Positions 8,032-17,050 of a DNA stretch of 64,000 nucleotides are shown here, in pieces. Source of the stretch: Bacillus sp. FJAT-45037 (lineage in GTDB: Bacteria > Bacillota > Bacilli > Bacillales > Bacillaceae_D); contig NZ_KZ454938.1 of assembly GCF_002797325.1 (NCBI RefSeq), positions 2,182,267-2,246,266 on the forward strand, in the 5' to 3' direction. Under the pieces are notes generated by a model, which saw nothing but the letters and a program-made list of their open reading frames with translations, was not told where the DNA came from and searched no databases. The position numbers and the translations under genes were made by a program. Each line of letters opens with the position of its first letter. Positions within the stretch are counted from its first letter, which is position 1.

Positions 8032-8544
8032 TTAACGATATTGCAAAATTTCTCGCATGACGTGACCTAGTTCTGGAATGATAATACGGTCCATCGCAAG
8101 CTTGATTGCTCCTGTTTTTCCTGGCATCGAGAAGATTGGTTTCCCATCTCTCACTCCTGCAATCGCACGACTTAAAATCGCAGCTGTCCCTACGTCTTCA
8201 ACAAAGCTTAGATAACGGAAAATCTCACCAAAGCCAGGCATTTCTTTATCTAGGCTATCACGAACGGCTTCATACGTCGTATCTTGTAGCGCAATACCTG
8301 TTCCACCATTGATCAAAATGGCATCGATATCCGCGCGGCTCGCTGCTATTTTTAGCCAATGTTGGATTTGACTATATTCATCCCGAACAATTTGATACTC
8401 TGCTACACTATGTCCACCCGCTTCTAGTAATTCACGAATTAATGTACCACCTTGGTCCGTGTCGTACTCTTTACTAGCTGATACTGTTAACACCATGCAG
8501 CGAACAGCAACCTGTTCTTGTGGGTCTTTTTTTTGTCTAGTCAT
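8032..8544 (-). CDS. moaB: Molybdenum cofactor biosynthesis protein MoaB
   Basis: A 170-residue protein of the MogA/MoaB molybdopterin-binding family. Characteristic segments are ILINGGTGIALQDTTYEAV, FRYLSFVEDVGTAAILSRAIAGV and the IFSMPGKTGAI motif. Related proteins adenylylate molybdopterin or support this step in molybdenum cofactor synthesis. AAGGGGG precedes the ATG. No other moa or moe gene is nearby, so the rest of the pathway must be elsewhere. Its placement downstream of minD, behind the minD terminator, differs from B. subtilis. Confidence 0.9.
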   Translation of the reverse strand: MTRQKKDPQEQVAVRCMVLTVSASKEYDTDQGGTLIRELLEAGGHSVAEYQIVRDEYSQIQHWLKIAASRADIDAILINGGTGIALQDTTYEAVRDSLDKEMPGFGEIFRYLSFVEDVGTAAILSRAIAGVRDGKPIFSMPGKTGAIKLAMDRIIIPELGHVMREILQYR

Positions 8545-8749
8545 TCCAATTCCCCCTTGAACGTACCAAAACGTTTTTTATTATAATAGCATAGATTAAC
8601 TAACGGAAAAGAAAATGCACTCAAATGATGAAAAAAATGTTAAAAAAAGACACTGAACGCGGATGCTCGTACTGACCTCTGCTTATCACCTAGAATAAGC
8701 AGAAATCACCGATTAATCTATAAAATCATGTACACAGTGACCATCACAT

Positions 8750-8781
8750 CAAAAAAAACCATCTGATGATCAGATGGTTTA
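8750..8781 (-). terminator. Terminator of minC-minD
   Basis: A perfect 11-bp palindromic stem, AACCATCTGAT with ATCAGATGGTT, is followed by eight T on the minus strand. It overlaps the minD stop codon. Upstream of moaB (8545-8749) I see only a separate 8-bp hairpin at 8679-8702 and no gene. Confidence 0.9.
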
Positions 8782-9573
8782 GCGCACGCCAAAAAATTGT
8801 TTGATTTTCTTTAAAAAGCCCTTCTCTTCTTCTAGTGACATCAAAGGGACGGTTTCTCCTAAAATGCGTCTTGCAATATTTCGATAGGCAATCGATGCTT
8901 TGCTTGTCGTATATAAGGCAATTGGTTCTCCTTTATTGGAGTGCTTAATAACATCATCATCGTCGACAACAATTCCTATTAAATCAATCGCTAGGATGGA
9001 AGCAATCTCATCGACATCTAACATTTCGCCATTTTTCATCATATGTCCACGAATACGATTAACAATTAATCTAGGAGCCTCTACCTCTTCTTGTTCTAAT
9101 AAACCAATAATCCGATCTGCATCACGAACCGCAGACGTTTCTGGTGTAGTGACAACAATGGCTTGGTCTGCACCTGCTACAGCATTTTTAAAGCCTTGCT
9201 CAATACCTGCAGGACAATCAATTATTACATAATCATATTCTTGCTTTAATTCGTTAACAATTTCTTTCATCTGCTCAGGCTCAACAGAGTGCTTGTCTTT
9301 TGTTTGAGCAGCAGGTAGTAAATATAAGCATTCAAAACGTTTATCTTTAATTAATGCTTGCTTTAATTTACAGCGACCCTCTACCACATCAACTAGGTCA
9401 TAGATGATACGGTTTTCAAGTCCCATGACAACATCTAAATTACGAAGACCTATATCTGTATCGACTAAACATACTTTTTTTCCTGAAAGCGCAAGGGAAG
9501 TCCCGATGTTGGCAGTAGTTGTTGTCTTCCCAACTCCACCTTTACCACTTGTAATTACTATTGCTTCTCCCAT
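8779..9573 (-). CDS. minD: Septum site-determining protein MinD
   Basis: A 264-residue deviant-Walker ATPase that recruits MinC to the membrane at cell poles and so keeps the division septum at mid-cell. The deviant Walker A motif is SGKGGVGKTTTTANIG near the N-terminus, with VDTDIGLRNLD and IIDCPAGIEQG following. The C-terminal FLKKIKQFFGVR forms the amphipathic membrane-targeting helix. The start is set at the second ATG, eight bases after AAGGGG; the first ATG is only two bases from it. minC is immediately upstream in the same operon. Confidence 0.97.
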   Translation of the reverse strand: MGEAIVITSGKGGVGKTTTTANIGTSLALSGKKVCLVDTDIGLRNLDVVMGLENRIIYDLVDVVEGRCKLKQALIKDKRFECLYLLPAAQTKDKHSVEPEQMKEIVNELKQEYDYVIIDCPAGIEQGFKNAVAGADQAIVVTTPETSAVRDADRIIGLLEQEEVEAPRLIVNRIRGHMMKNGEMLDVDEIASILAIDLIGIVVDDDDVIKHSNKGEPIALYTTSKASIAYRNIARRILGETVPLMSLEEEKGFLKKIKQFFGVR

Positions 9574-9600
9574 GCTCATGACCCCTTTCTATACCACGCG

Positions 9601-10287
9601 TCATTCACCAATAATTTGTGATTCATTCTTTTGTAGTCTCGGACGATAATGCATTAAATGCTGCACTCTCTCAAAAACAAACCGATTAGAGTCTTCAGAG
9701 AGATAAGCACTTTCCATAGGCGTCTCTTTATCCTCTTCATCAAAATGATGAATTTGGTCAGCGATTCTCACTTGAGTAGGGTTCATTAGAGCCGCCGCAA
9801 CAACTGCAGAATCTTCCCCTTCAAATCCCGCATGAGCGACGCCACGAAGTGATCCCATGACAAAAATGCTCCCAGTGGCCATAACCGTTCCACTTGGGTT
9901 TACATCGCCTATTAACAATAAGTCACCACGAACGCGTAAGACTTGACCAGAGCGAACCACTCTCGTTAACGTCACAATTTGTGATTGCTGATGCGCCTTT
10001 TCTGCCTCGTCTTTTGAGATGACTTCTGAATGAATCTGTTCAATAGCGAGGTTACGTCCATCTGTGATAATTGTTGTAATTTCATCTACTTGTTTTTTTG
10101 TTAAATAGCGGTACCCGATGTTAATATTCACTTTCACATCTGGTTCTCCCGATCGTTGATAGTGCTTAGTGGAGAGCTTTTCTTCTAACTCTAGTAGCAA
10201 CCCATCATAGGAGCATTGATCATCTAGTAGGAAGATCAATCCATCCTTTGTTCCTTTTATCGTAACATGTTGTTTTTTCTGCGTCAT
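9601..10287 (-). CDS. minC: Septum site-determining protein MinC
   Basis: A 228-residue FtsZ assembly inhibitor. The N-terminal FtsZ-interacting domain covers about residues 1-100. The C-terminal beta-helix, about residues 105-215, carries the repeated glycine turns typical of MinC (SGQVLRVRGDLLLIGDVNPSG and ATGSIFVMGSLRGVAHAG), which dimerises and binds MinD. The ATG follows AGGTGA. A 165-base gap from mreD includes a small GAGGG/CCCTC hairpin, but minCD may still be partly co-transcribed with mreBCD, as in B. subtilis. Confidence 0.95.
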   Translation of the reverse strand: MTQKKQHVTIKGTKDGLIFLLDDQCSYDGLLLELEEKLSTKHYQRSGEPDVKVNINIGYRYLTKKQVDEITTIITDGRNLAIEQIHSEVISKDEAEKAHQQSQIVTLTRVVRSGQVLRVRGDLLLIGDVNPSGTVMATGSIFVMGSLRGVAHAGFEGEDSAVVAAALMNPTQVRIADQIHHFDEEDKETPMESAYLSEDSNRFVFERVQHLMHYRPRLQKNESQIIGE

Positions 10288-10452
10288 TCAACGTTCACCT
10301 CAGACACACGCGCATTTAAAGCCAGTTTCATAGGGTGCTCTCTACTATGAGTCTATAGGCTCAAATCGGTGATTGATAGTTTTATTCAACATGTGAGGGA
10401 TCAAACCCTCTTTTTACAATTTTAATCTGTGAACTTTTTTTATTTTGTCGAT

Positions 10453-10977
10453 TTATCGTTCACGTAAACTTGAGTGATGTTGAATATGAACACAAAGCTT
10501 CTTTATCGGATAAAGCATTAAAATCGCCCATCCTATGTTTAACACAATAGTAGGTAACAATCGTTCAAGCACAAACACTTGTGCTCCCATATCTGTAATG
10601 GATATTAAGCGGAACAACCCATACTGATAATACTCAAACAATGCCACCGCCACAAGAGAAAGAATGAGAGGCACGAGAATACTATCTTGAATTTGTTTAT
10701 AAGAAAGGGCGAACGCATAGCCTACAACGGCGAAACCAAACATATACACGCCTAACAGTTCTGTATAAACCACATCATAAATGAGTCCAAAGCATAGTGC
10801 GTAAAGTAAGCCCGTGCTCCGTCCTAAATAAATACCAATTAATACAAGAGAGACTAAAAGAAACCTCGGAACGATAATGTAATTAGCTCCGAGACGTTCT
10901 GGTAAGAAGTATTGATACAGACTTCCCTCAATGACTAATGTCAACAACAACAGAGTTGGAAGATACGCACGATACAC
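10453..10977 (-). CDS. mreD: Rod shape-determining protein MreD
   Basis: A 174-residue integral membrane protein of the elongasome, with five to six hydrophobic segments and little soluble sequence. It starts at GTG within TAGTG, overlapping the mreC stop by one base and preceded by AGGAGG, so it should be translationally coupled to mreC. MreD works with MreC and MreB to guide lateral wall synthesis. Confidence 0.92.
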   Translation of the reverse strand: MYRAYLPTLLLLTLVIEGSLYQYFLPERLGANYIIVPRFLLVSLVLIGIYLGRSTGLLYALCFGLIYDVVYTELLGVYMFGFAVVGYAFALSYKQIQDSILVPLILSLVAVALFEYYQYGLFRLISITDMGAQVFVLERLLPTIVLNIGWAILMLYPIKKLCVHIQHHSSLRER

Positions 10978-11849
10978 TAGGATTCCTCCTCTAACAACTC
11001 AGGATCAACAGACGTACTTGTCCGTTCAATCACATACACATAGTTGAGAGAGTAGAAGTCAGCAGTTGGTTTAATGTACGCATTTTGAGTGAGCCCGAAC
11101 TCATCTGGTTCGACTTCAACAATCTCACCTATTAATAGCCCTTCTGGATACACCCCGCCAAGTCCTGATGTCGTTACCATTTGTTCTTCTTCAATTTCCG
11201 TATCAAAATCAAGTTTTCTCATAATCAACAATCCGCGGTCTTCATCATATCCCTCAATGAAGCCATTTAACGGTTGGTCCCCGACAACTTTAGCTGATAC
11301 TCGGTTCGTGCGATCATTATCCGATAATAGTTGAACAAAGGAACTAAACTGACTCGTCCGCTTGACTTTTCCAATCAAACCACCTTCAGAATCAACGAGT
11401 GCCATGTTTGGCTCAATGCCATGTTGTGACCCACGATTAATGGCGATAAAATCACTCCACCGATCGGGATTTCTATGAATAACCACAGCAGTTCTCATGA
11501 CATAATCACTTAAACTTTCTTCTAATTCAATCATCTCACGCAGCGTTTCATTTTCATCACGTAGCAAATTTCGTTCAACAGAGATTTGAGCATATTCTTC
11601 AAGCCGTGATTTCAAGAGTTTATTCTCTTCATACACGTTTTGAATGTCAGAAACACTCTCAAAGAAACCCGCTACAGAATGTGCGGGTTTTGAGAACGCT
11701 GACTGCACCCATCCAACTGCATCTCTCATAAATTGCTCCGGCGCTGACGTCTTCCCACGATCAGACAAGGAATATCCAATCAACGCCATCAAAATGATAA
11801 TGCTGACAAGAAGAATAATTAACTTTTTGTTCGAGAAAAAGGATGGCAT
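10977..11849 (-). CDS. mreC: Rod shape-determining protein MreC
   Basis: A 290-residue bitopic membrane protein. It has one N-terminal membrane helix (about residues 9-30), a coiled coil (about 65-110, heptad-like YEENKLLKSRLEEYAQ) and an extracytoplasmic double beta-barrel domain containing QLLSDNDRTNRVSAKV and TSGLGGVYPEGLLIG. It links MreB filaments to penicillin-binding proteins. The start is moved to ATG 11849; the in-frame GTG nine bases upstream forms part of the ribosome-binding site. The order mreB-mreC-mreD is canonical. Confidence 0.95.
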   Translation of the reverse strand: MPSFFSNKKLIILLVSIIILMALIGYSLSDRGKTSAPEQFMRDAVGWVQSAFSKPAHSVAGFFESVSDIQNVYEENKLLKSRLEEYAQISVERNLLRDENETLREMIELEESLSDYVMRTAVVIHRNPDRWSDFIAINRGSQHGIEPNMALVDSEGGLIGKVKRTSQFSSFVQLLSDNDRTNRVSAKVVGDQPLNGFIEGYDEDRGLLIMRKLDFDTEIEEEQMVTTSGLGGVYPEGLLIGEIVEVEPDEFGLTQNAYIKPTADFYSLNYVYVIERTSTSVDPELLEEES

Positions 11850-11862
11850 GCTAGACACCTAC

Positions 11863-12903
11863 TTACGATTTTCTATCTGAACGTGACGTAATCCCAGCTC
11901 TTGAACGGAATAAATGCAAGTTCTCAAGCGCTTTTCCCGTGCCAATTGCCACACAATCAAGCGGATTTTCTGCCACGATGACAGGCATATTTGTTTCTTC
12001 GCTTAAGACACGATCGAGGTTACGAAGCAGTGCACCACCACCAGTTAAAACAATCCCACGATCGATAATATCAGCAGCTAACTCAGGTGGTGATTGTTCA
12101 AGTGTGCTTTTCACAGATTCAACAATCGTTGTCACTGTATCAGCTAAAGCTCTTGAAATCTCTTCTGCTGTTACTGAAATCGTTTTTGGAAGACCTGATA
12201 CTAAGTCACGTCCACGAATGTCCATATCATCGACACCTTCAGGGACTCCCGCTGTACCAATTTCCATTTTAAGAGTTTCTGCTGTACGCTCTCCAATCAT
12301 AAGGTTGTAATTTTTCTTCACATAATGAATGATCGCATCGTCCATCTCATCACCTGCAACACGAATTGATTGACTCGTAACAATTCCACCTAGTGAGATA
12401 ATCGCTACTTCTGTTGTACCTCCACCAATATCGACAACCATGCTACCTGTTGGTTCCCAAACGGGTAATTGTGCTCCAATTGCTGCTGCAAATGGCTCTT
12501 CTAACGTATAAGCTTCTTTCGCCCCCGCTTGTTTTGTCGCATCTTCTACAGCACGCTTTTCAACAGCTGTAATTCCTGAAGGCACACAAACCATGACCGA
12601 TGGCTTAGGCGTAAAGATCGAGCGACTTTTCGTCGCTTGACGGATAAAGTACTTCATCATCTTTGCTGTTGTATCAAAATCAGCAATAACTCCATCCTTC
12701 ATTGGTCGAACCGCGATAATATTACCCGGCGTACGTCCAATCATATTCTTCGCATCATTACCGACTGCTTCAATCGATCCTGTATCAGTACGTAATGCAA
12801 CAACCGAAGGCTCTCGCACCACAATTCCTTTTCCTTTTACATAAACAAGCGTATTCGCTGTTCCTAAATCAATTCCGATATCTCTTGAAAATCCACCAAA
12901 CAT
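11863..12903 (-). CDS. mreB: Rod shape-determining protein MreB (actin homologue)
   Basis: A 346-residue actin-fold ATPase that forms membrane-bound filaments directing peptidoglycan synthesis along the rod. The phosphate-1 motif [19 protein letters not shown], the phosphate-2 motif [15 protein letters not shown] and the adenosine motif [13 protein letters not shown] are all present. Length and sequence match B. subtilis MreB rather than the shorter-context paralogues, and the mreCD neighbours support this. The ATG follows GAAGGGAG. A TATAAT hexamer with a weak -35 lies at 12946-12951, about 45 bases upstream. Confidence 0.97.
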   Translation of the reverse strand: MFGGFSRDIGIDLGTANTLVYVKGKGIVVREPSVVALRTDTGSIEAVGNDAKNMIGRTPGNIIAVRPMKDGVIADFDTTAKMMKYFIRQATKSRSIFTPKPSVMVCVPSGITAVEKRAVEDATKQAGAKEAYTLEEPFAAAIGAQLPVWEPTGSMVVDIGGGTTEVAIISLGGIVTSQSIRVAGDEMDDAIIHYVKKNYNLMIGERTAETLKMEIGTAGVPEGVDDMDIRGRDLVSGLPKTISVTAEEISRALADTVTTIVESVKSTLEQSPPELAADIIDRGIVLTGGGALLRNLDRVLSEETNMPVIVAENPLDCVAIGTGKALENLHLFRSRAGITSRSDRKS

Positions 12904-13077
12904 CTATGTATCTCCCTTCAGACCTTATCTGAAATCATAACTTTTATTATATCGAACATTCACTTAAAAAAATAGCCTTAAGTTCCCCACCACGAAATTT
13001 ACATCTTTTGTTTCAGATAAAAGATCAAAAACACCCTCCTAAAAGTGCTACACACCATTCCTTTTTAACTCTACATG

Positions 13078-13770
13078 TTAAATAATATGTCCTTGTTCCT
13101 TTAAGCTAACAAATGTACGATCGCCAATAATGACATGATCTAACACTTCGATACCAAGGACTTTACCCGCTTCATTCAACCTCTTGGTCACCTCGATATC
13201 CTCTCGGCTCGGTGTCGGGTCACCAGAAGGATGATTATGCAAGCATATGACCGATGCAGCTGAGCGTCTGAGGGCTTCTTTAAATACTTCACGGGGATGC
13301 ACAATGCTTGCATTGAGGCTCCCAATAAACACAGTATGGCGATGAATCACATGATTTTTAGTATTTAAATAAAGAGTAATAAAATGTTCTTGGGTCAGAA
13401 ACCTCATGTCCTCCATCACATAATTGGAAACATCTTCTGGTGATTTGATCACGTACTTTTTCTCTTGGCGTGTCGTGTAAATTCTTCTAGCAAGTTCCAT
13501 CACAGCTTGAATTTCTACAGCTTTCGCCATGCCAATACCTTTAATTTTACAAAGCTCTTCACAAGTGGCAGACCGTAGCAACGTCAGATCATCAAATTGT
13601 TCTAAGAGTCGCCCTGCTAAATGCAGAGCAGACTCTTTTTTCGTACCTGTGCGGAGCAAAATTGCTAAAATTTCTTGATTCGATAAGGCCGTTGGACCTT
13701 GTTTTAACATGCGTTCACGGGGGCGTTCATTTACGGGAATATCGCGAATAAGGAGGGATGATGGGCTCAA
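13078..13770 (-). CDS. radC: RadC family JAB-domain protein
   Basis: A 230-residue protein with an N-terminal helix-hairpin-helix region (CKIKGIGMAKAVEIQAVMEL) and a C-terminal JAB/MPN domain. The metal motif is HNHPSGDPTPSREDIEVT. The biological role of RadC is unresolved; a function in DNA repair was proposed and later disputed. The start is set at TTG 13770, eight bases after AAAGGAG. Extending to the upstream ATG would overlap maf and add 22 residues without family similarity. It follows maf, as in B. subtilis (ysxA). Confidence 0.92.
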   Translation of the reverse strand: MSPSSLLIRDIPVNERPRERMLKQGPTALSNQEILAILLRTGTKKESALHLAGRLLEQFDDLTLLRSATCEELCKIKGIGMAKAVEIQAVMELARRIYTTRQEKKYVIKSPEDVSNYVMEDMRFLTQEHFITLYLNTKNHVIHRHTVFIGSLNASIVHPREVFKEALRRSAASVICLHNHPSGDPTPSREDIEVTKRLNEAGKVLGIEVLDHVIIGDRTFVSLKEQGHII

Positions 13771-13828
13771 TTTGACGGCTCCTTTCAAATAAGGGGAAAA
13801 TGTGGTTTTCAAAGAACAAGTTGTTGTG

Positions 13829-14404
13829 TTAAACAAGCGTAGGGTATATGCCGAAAGCGGTTAGCTCACGCATGGTTTTAGCTAAAGGTAAGCCGACCAC
13901 CGTGTTGTAATCACCAGAAATCGAATGCACCAGGTAGGCTCCAAACCCTTGAATACCGTAGCCACCTGCTTTATCAAATGGTTCACGAGTTTGAACGTAT
14001 CGTGACATATCTTCTTCCGTTAACGGATAAAAATGGACAACCGTCTCTTCGAAAAATGTTTTTGTTTTTCCGTTATGACAGATGGCCACACCCGTTAACA
14101 CAGAATGGTCACGATCGTTTAATACTCGAAGCATCTCGAGCGCTTCGGCTTCATCTTTTGGCTTACCTAAGATGTTGTCATCACAGACAACGACAGTATC
14201 CGCGCCAAGTACTACTGCATTAGGGTGATGAACCGCCACAGCTTCTGCTTTTTTTCGGGCTAATTCACAGACGACTTCACTCGGTGTTAGATGCGATTCA
14301 AACGTTTCATCGACATCACTTGTTTCAATTTGGAATGTGTAGTGTGCTTGTTGGAGTAGTTCTTTCCGCCTTGGGGAACCAGAGGCTAAAATAAAGGAGT
14401 TCAT
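13829..14404 (-). CDS. maf: Maf family nucleotide pyrophosphatase (septum formation inhibitor)
   Basis: A 191-residue Maf protein. Family motifs are the substrate-binding start ILASGSPRRKELL, the ADTVVVCDDNILGKPKD segment with the catalytic aspartate, and YNTVVGLPLAK near the end. Maf proteins hydrolyse dTTP, UTP and modified pyrimidine nucleotides, and excess Maf blocks septation in B. subtilis. It is the first gene of the maf-radC pair and lies just after the spoIIB terminator. Confidence 0.95.
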   Translation of the reverse strand: MNSFILASGSPRRKELLQQAHYTFQIETSDVDETFESHLTPSEVVCELARKKAEAVAVHHPNAVVLGADTVVVCDDNILGKPKDEAEALEMLRVLNDRDHSVLTGVAICHNGKTKTFFEETVVHFYPLTEEDMSRYVQTREPFDKAGGYGIQGFGAYLVHSISGDYNTVVGLPLAKTMRELTAFGIYPTLV

Positions 14405-14485
14405 GAAGGGGTCACCTCGACAATGTATTTTCTTTTATTGTACAAGGTTACTTCAAGAATACCAAATATTCCTGAGGTCGACAAA

Positions 14486-14527
14486 CAAAAAATTCGAGAA
14501 GAATGACGTTCATTCTCCTCGAATTAG
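14486..14527 (-). terminator. Terminator after spoIIB
   Basis: On the minus strand AATTCGAGGAGAATG pairs with CATTCTTCTCGAATT, with a 4-base loop and a T run after it. The spoIIB stop codon is three bases upstream. Confidence 0.88.
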
Positions 14528-14529
14528 GC

Positions 14530-15591
14530 TTAATATAGCGCTACAACTTGTTCATACGCCATTAAAACTCGTAGCAAAGATTGCTGCGCTTTCCATAGCT
14601 CTTTATTATCCTTTGATCCCTCAAACTGATTCAAGTGACCTTTTGCCGCTTCAAGCTCCGTACCCATAACTAAAGCAGATGCTTGTGCCGCTTCTGGTGT
14701 GAGGAAAATCGCCTGTTCACGTGATTGCTGTAACTCTTGTAATCCCGCTTCAATCTGTTTTAATTGATCCGCTGAACCACTCACTCCAGTCGTCAGTTGA
14801 TCGGTCGTTACTTGCATCATCGCCTGAAACAAACCAAGTCCCGATGCATACCAATCACTTGCTGCATCATCGACACCCGACATCCCTTCACCACTAATAG
14901 AAAACGATTTTAAATACGTTTCTTTGCCTTCTGCTTGAAGCGTTGTCGCAAGAGCTGTTGTGCTCGCCCGGTCCGCCCCTAATCCTACAAATAAGTAGGT
15001 AGGGTCAGTCGAATTGGTCAACACACTAGCTAGTCCAATTCTTTGAAAATGTTCGGCCATCTCTTGTGCTTTTTCAATCGTCGAGAATGCTCCGCCTTGA
15101 ATCACCTCGACTGTCACCGAAGGCAAGCTTTGTTCGGTCGTTTGGAAGGTTGGAATCGCCCCTGTCGTCATTTGTTGTGCAACGTCTGGAGGGCCCTCAC
15201 CTCCTGTGAAGACATTTTTAACAACGAGGCCAAAACTCACCCCGACAATGATCGCCGATAGTAAAACCGCGATCGGTACAAGAGAAAGCGATTTTAAAAA
15301 TGGCGGTAACATAAAGTCAAACGATCTTGACGATTTTTTCTTCCGATTCACAGGAAGCTTCGGACTCTTCTCTCGATTCCCATCATCCCAAAATGGTACT
15401 TTCCGTTTCTCACGTTCGGCCTGCAACGCTTCAAAATCAATGACTTTATCTGGTTCAGGAATGGAGACACCAAAAGAATCTTCCTCAACATACTTATCCT
15501 CACGCGTCGCTGTCACTTCATTCTCTACTTCTTTTGTCACTTCTTCTTTCCCGTTCAACTTCACTGAAATCGTGCGCTTGTCCCTATTCAT
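14530..15591 (-). CDS. spoIIB: SpoIIB-like SPOR-domain sporulation protein
   Basis: A 353-residue bitopic protein with an acidic, low-complexity cytoplasmic region (residues 1-100), one membrane helix (about 104-128) and an extracytoplasmic SPOR domain (about 150-225, VEVIQGGAFSTIEKAQEMA). The helical tail shares a WKAQQSLLRV stretch with the end of B. subtilis SpoIIB. The opening TISVKLNGKEE also matches that protein. SpoIIB localises to the sporulation septum and helps engulfment begin. The position directly upstream of maf is the B. subtilis position. It is separated from the pilus genes by a terminator. Confidence 0.8.
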   Translation of the reverse strand: MNRDKRTISVKLNGKEEVTKEVENEVTATREDKYVEEDSFGVSIPEPDKVIDFEALQAEREKRKVPFWDDGNREKSPKLPVNRKKKSSRSFDFMLPPFLKSLSLVPIAVLLSAIIVGVSFGLVVKNVFTGGEGPPDVAQQMTTGAIPTFQTTEQSLPSVTVEVIQGGAFSTIEKAQEMAEHFQRIGLASVLTNSTDPTYLFVGLGADRASTTALATTLQAEGKETYLKSFSISGEGMSGVDDAASDWYASGLGLFQAMMQVTTDQLTTGVSGSADQLKQIEAGLQELQQSREQAIFLTPEAAQASALVMGTELEAAKGHLNQFEGSKDNKELWKAQQSLLRVLMAYEQVVALY

Positions 15592-15666
15592 CCTAGCTTC
15601 TCCCCTCTCACTAAGCTTCTTACTTCTATTCTATTAATAAGAGAGGATTGATAGAACGGGAGAATG

Positions 15667-15695
15667 AGAAAAGAGGCTAAAAAAAGCCTCTTTTA
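15667..15695 (-). terminator. Terminator at the end of the pilus operon
   Basis: A 9-bp stem AAAAGAGGC/GCCTCTTTT is separated by a T-rich loop on the minus strand and overlaps the pilO stop codon. It marks the 3' end of the pil transcript. Confidence 0.75.
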
Positions 15696-16469
15696 TTCGT
15701 CACTTGTATTAACTATTTTTTCGTTATAGAGAGGGTTGAGTTTGTTTGATGGTTGTAAATGTTCATAACGAGGGAGTTCGTCTAATAAACCATCGAGCGT
15801 CGGCAAATAATAGGCCGAAACTTCTACAACATATTGAAGATCATCTGTTGGTTGGTCAAGGGTGCGAATTTCATCATGCCCAGAAAATCGAAGGCTGTCA
15901 ATCGATACAATACGTTTTAGCCCTTCTATCTCTTTTAGAAATTCCATCATTTCCATATACGTTGGTGAAACGACCTGTAGCTCCGCAGACACTTTTTCTA
16001 CATTTGTTGGTGTCGTATCTACCGCCTGATCTGTTAGTTCTACTTCTACTTCTTCAGGTTCAATCGTCTCCCTCGGCACATCTTCATTACTTATCTCTTG
16101 ATTAACTTCAAGTAATTGCCGACCCGTAAATAGACTAGTTGAGAAGTTATAATTCGTAATTAGGCTCTCTGAAAATAACTCTGCCTTTTCTAAGTCTAAT
16201 AAAAATTGATCAACTAGCGGAGCGACAGGCACTTCGTCTTGCAAATCGGTTGAATACAGATGAGTAAAAAACGTTTCTTGACTTTCTACTCGTTCTGTCA
16301 CAGATTGCAACAGTTGCTTTTCAATAACAAGCTGATTCTCTGCATTCTCTCTCTCTCTCACTAACGGAGCAATCGAATTAAAATAATAGAAAGCAGGCAC
16401 AGCAATAGCTAGAAACAAAGCAAAGACAACGATCAAGATGCGAATGTTCGGACTTAATTGACTCATCAT
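15693..16469 (-). CDS. pilO: Type IV pilus assembly protein PilO-like
   Basis: A 258-residue bitopic protein with one N-terminal membrane helix (about residues 9-30), a coiled-coil stretch (about 38-65) and an extracytoplasmic domain of the PilO ferredoxin-like type. An acidic stretch at about residues 120-155 interrupts the domain. PilO pairs with PilN to form the alignment complex that connects PilM in the cytoplasm to the cell exterior. Sequence identity is low, so the call leans on topology and on the pilM-pilN-pilO order. The start ATG overlaps the pilN stop by 4 bases and follows GGGAG. Confidence 0.8.
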   Translation of the reverse strand: MMSQLSPNIRILIVVFALFLAIAVPAFYYFNSIAPLVRERENAENQLVIEKQLLQSVTERVESQETFFTHLYSTDLQDEVPVAPLVDQFLLDLEKAELFSESLITNYNFSTSLFTGRQLLEVNQEISNEDVPRETIEPEEVEVELTDQAVDTTPTNVEKVSAELQVVSPTYMEMMEFLKEIEGLKRIVSIDSLRFSGHDEIRTLDQPTDDLQYVVEVSAYYLPTLDGLLDELPRYEHLQPSNKLNPLYNEKIVNTSDE

Positions 16470-17047
16470 TGATCAGCTCCCTCTGTCGTTACTAATTCAT
16501 ACATATCCATCTGAACTGCAAAGTCTGCCACATAACGAGGAAGAACAGGATCAATCTCTTCATTTTCACTAATCTCTTCAACAACAATCGTCAGCAATGT
16601 TGCTTCTGTCACCCAATCACTTTCATTCAGTTGATGCAAATACGAAGCAACTTCTCTTTGTGTATCAAACTGAATTTTTAATTGGACTGCCCCTGAATCA
16701 ACGTATGTATATTCTCTGAAATACCCGCGTTCTGGAAGCTGGCTGACGAAAAACGACAATAGTTTTGATGTCGAGATGTCTTGGCTTTTGACCCACTCAA
16801 TGGCTTGTTCGATTTCTTCAATCGATGTCGTTTCTGTCGTATCTTCTAATTCAATTTCCTTGATGAGCCTTTCGGTTTCCACAGAGCTAATGTCTGTTTC
16901 AATCGTTTGTATGTCACTTTTTACCGACATGGAATAAAGGAACAGAGCAATCACACTAAGCACGAGTAGACTCGTTAACCCAACCATAAAGACCAGGCCA
17001 TTTAGTTGTTTTTTTTCTTTTCGAGGGAGTAAATTAATTTCTACCAT
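16466..17047 (-). CDS. pilN: Type IV pilus assembly protein PilN
   Basis: A 193-residue protein opening MVEINLLPRKEKKQ. The INLLP segment is the conserved PilN tail that inserts into PilM. One membrane helix follows (about residues 18-42), then a coiled coil and an extracytoplasmic PilN domain. It lies three bases after pilM and overlaps pilO, so the three alignment-complex proteins are made from one coupled mRNA. AAGAGGTGA precedes the ATG. Confidence 0.88.
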   Translation of the reverse strand: MVEINLLPRKEKKQLNGLVFMVGLTSLLVLSVIALFLYSMSVKSDIQTIETDISSVETERLIKEIELEDTTETTSIEEIEQAIEWVKSQDISTSKLLSFFVSQLPERGYFREYTYVDSGAVQLKIQFDTQREVASYLHQLNESDWVTEATLLTIVVEEISENEEIDPVLPRYVADFAVQMDMYELVTTEGADQ

Positions 17048-17050
17048 CTG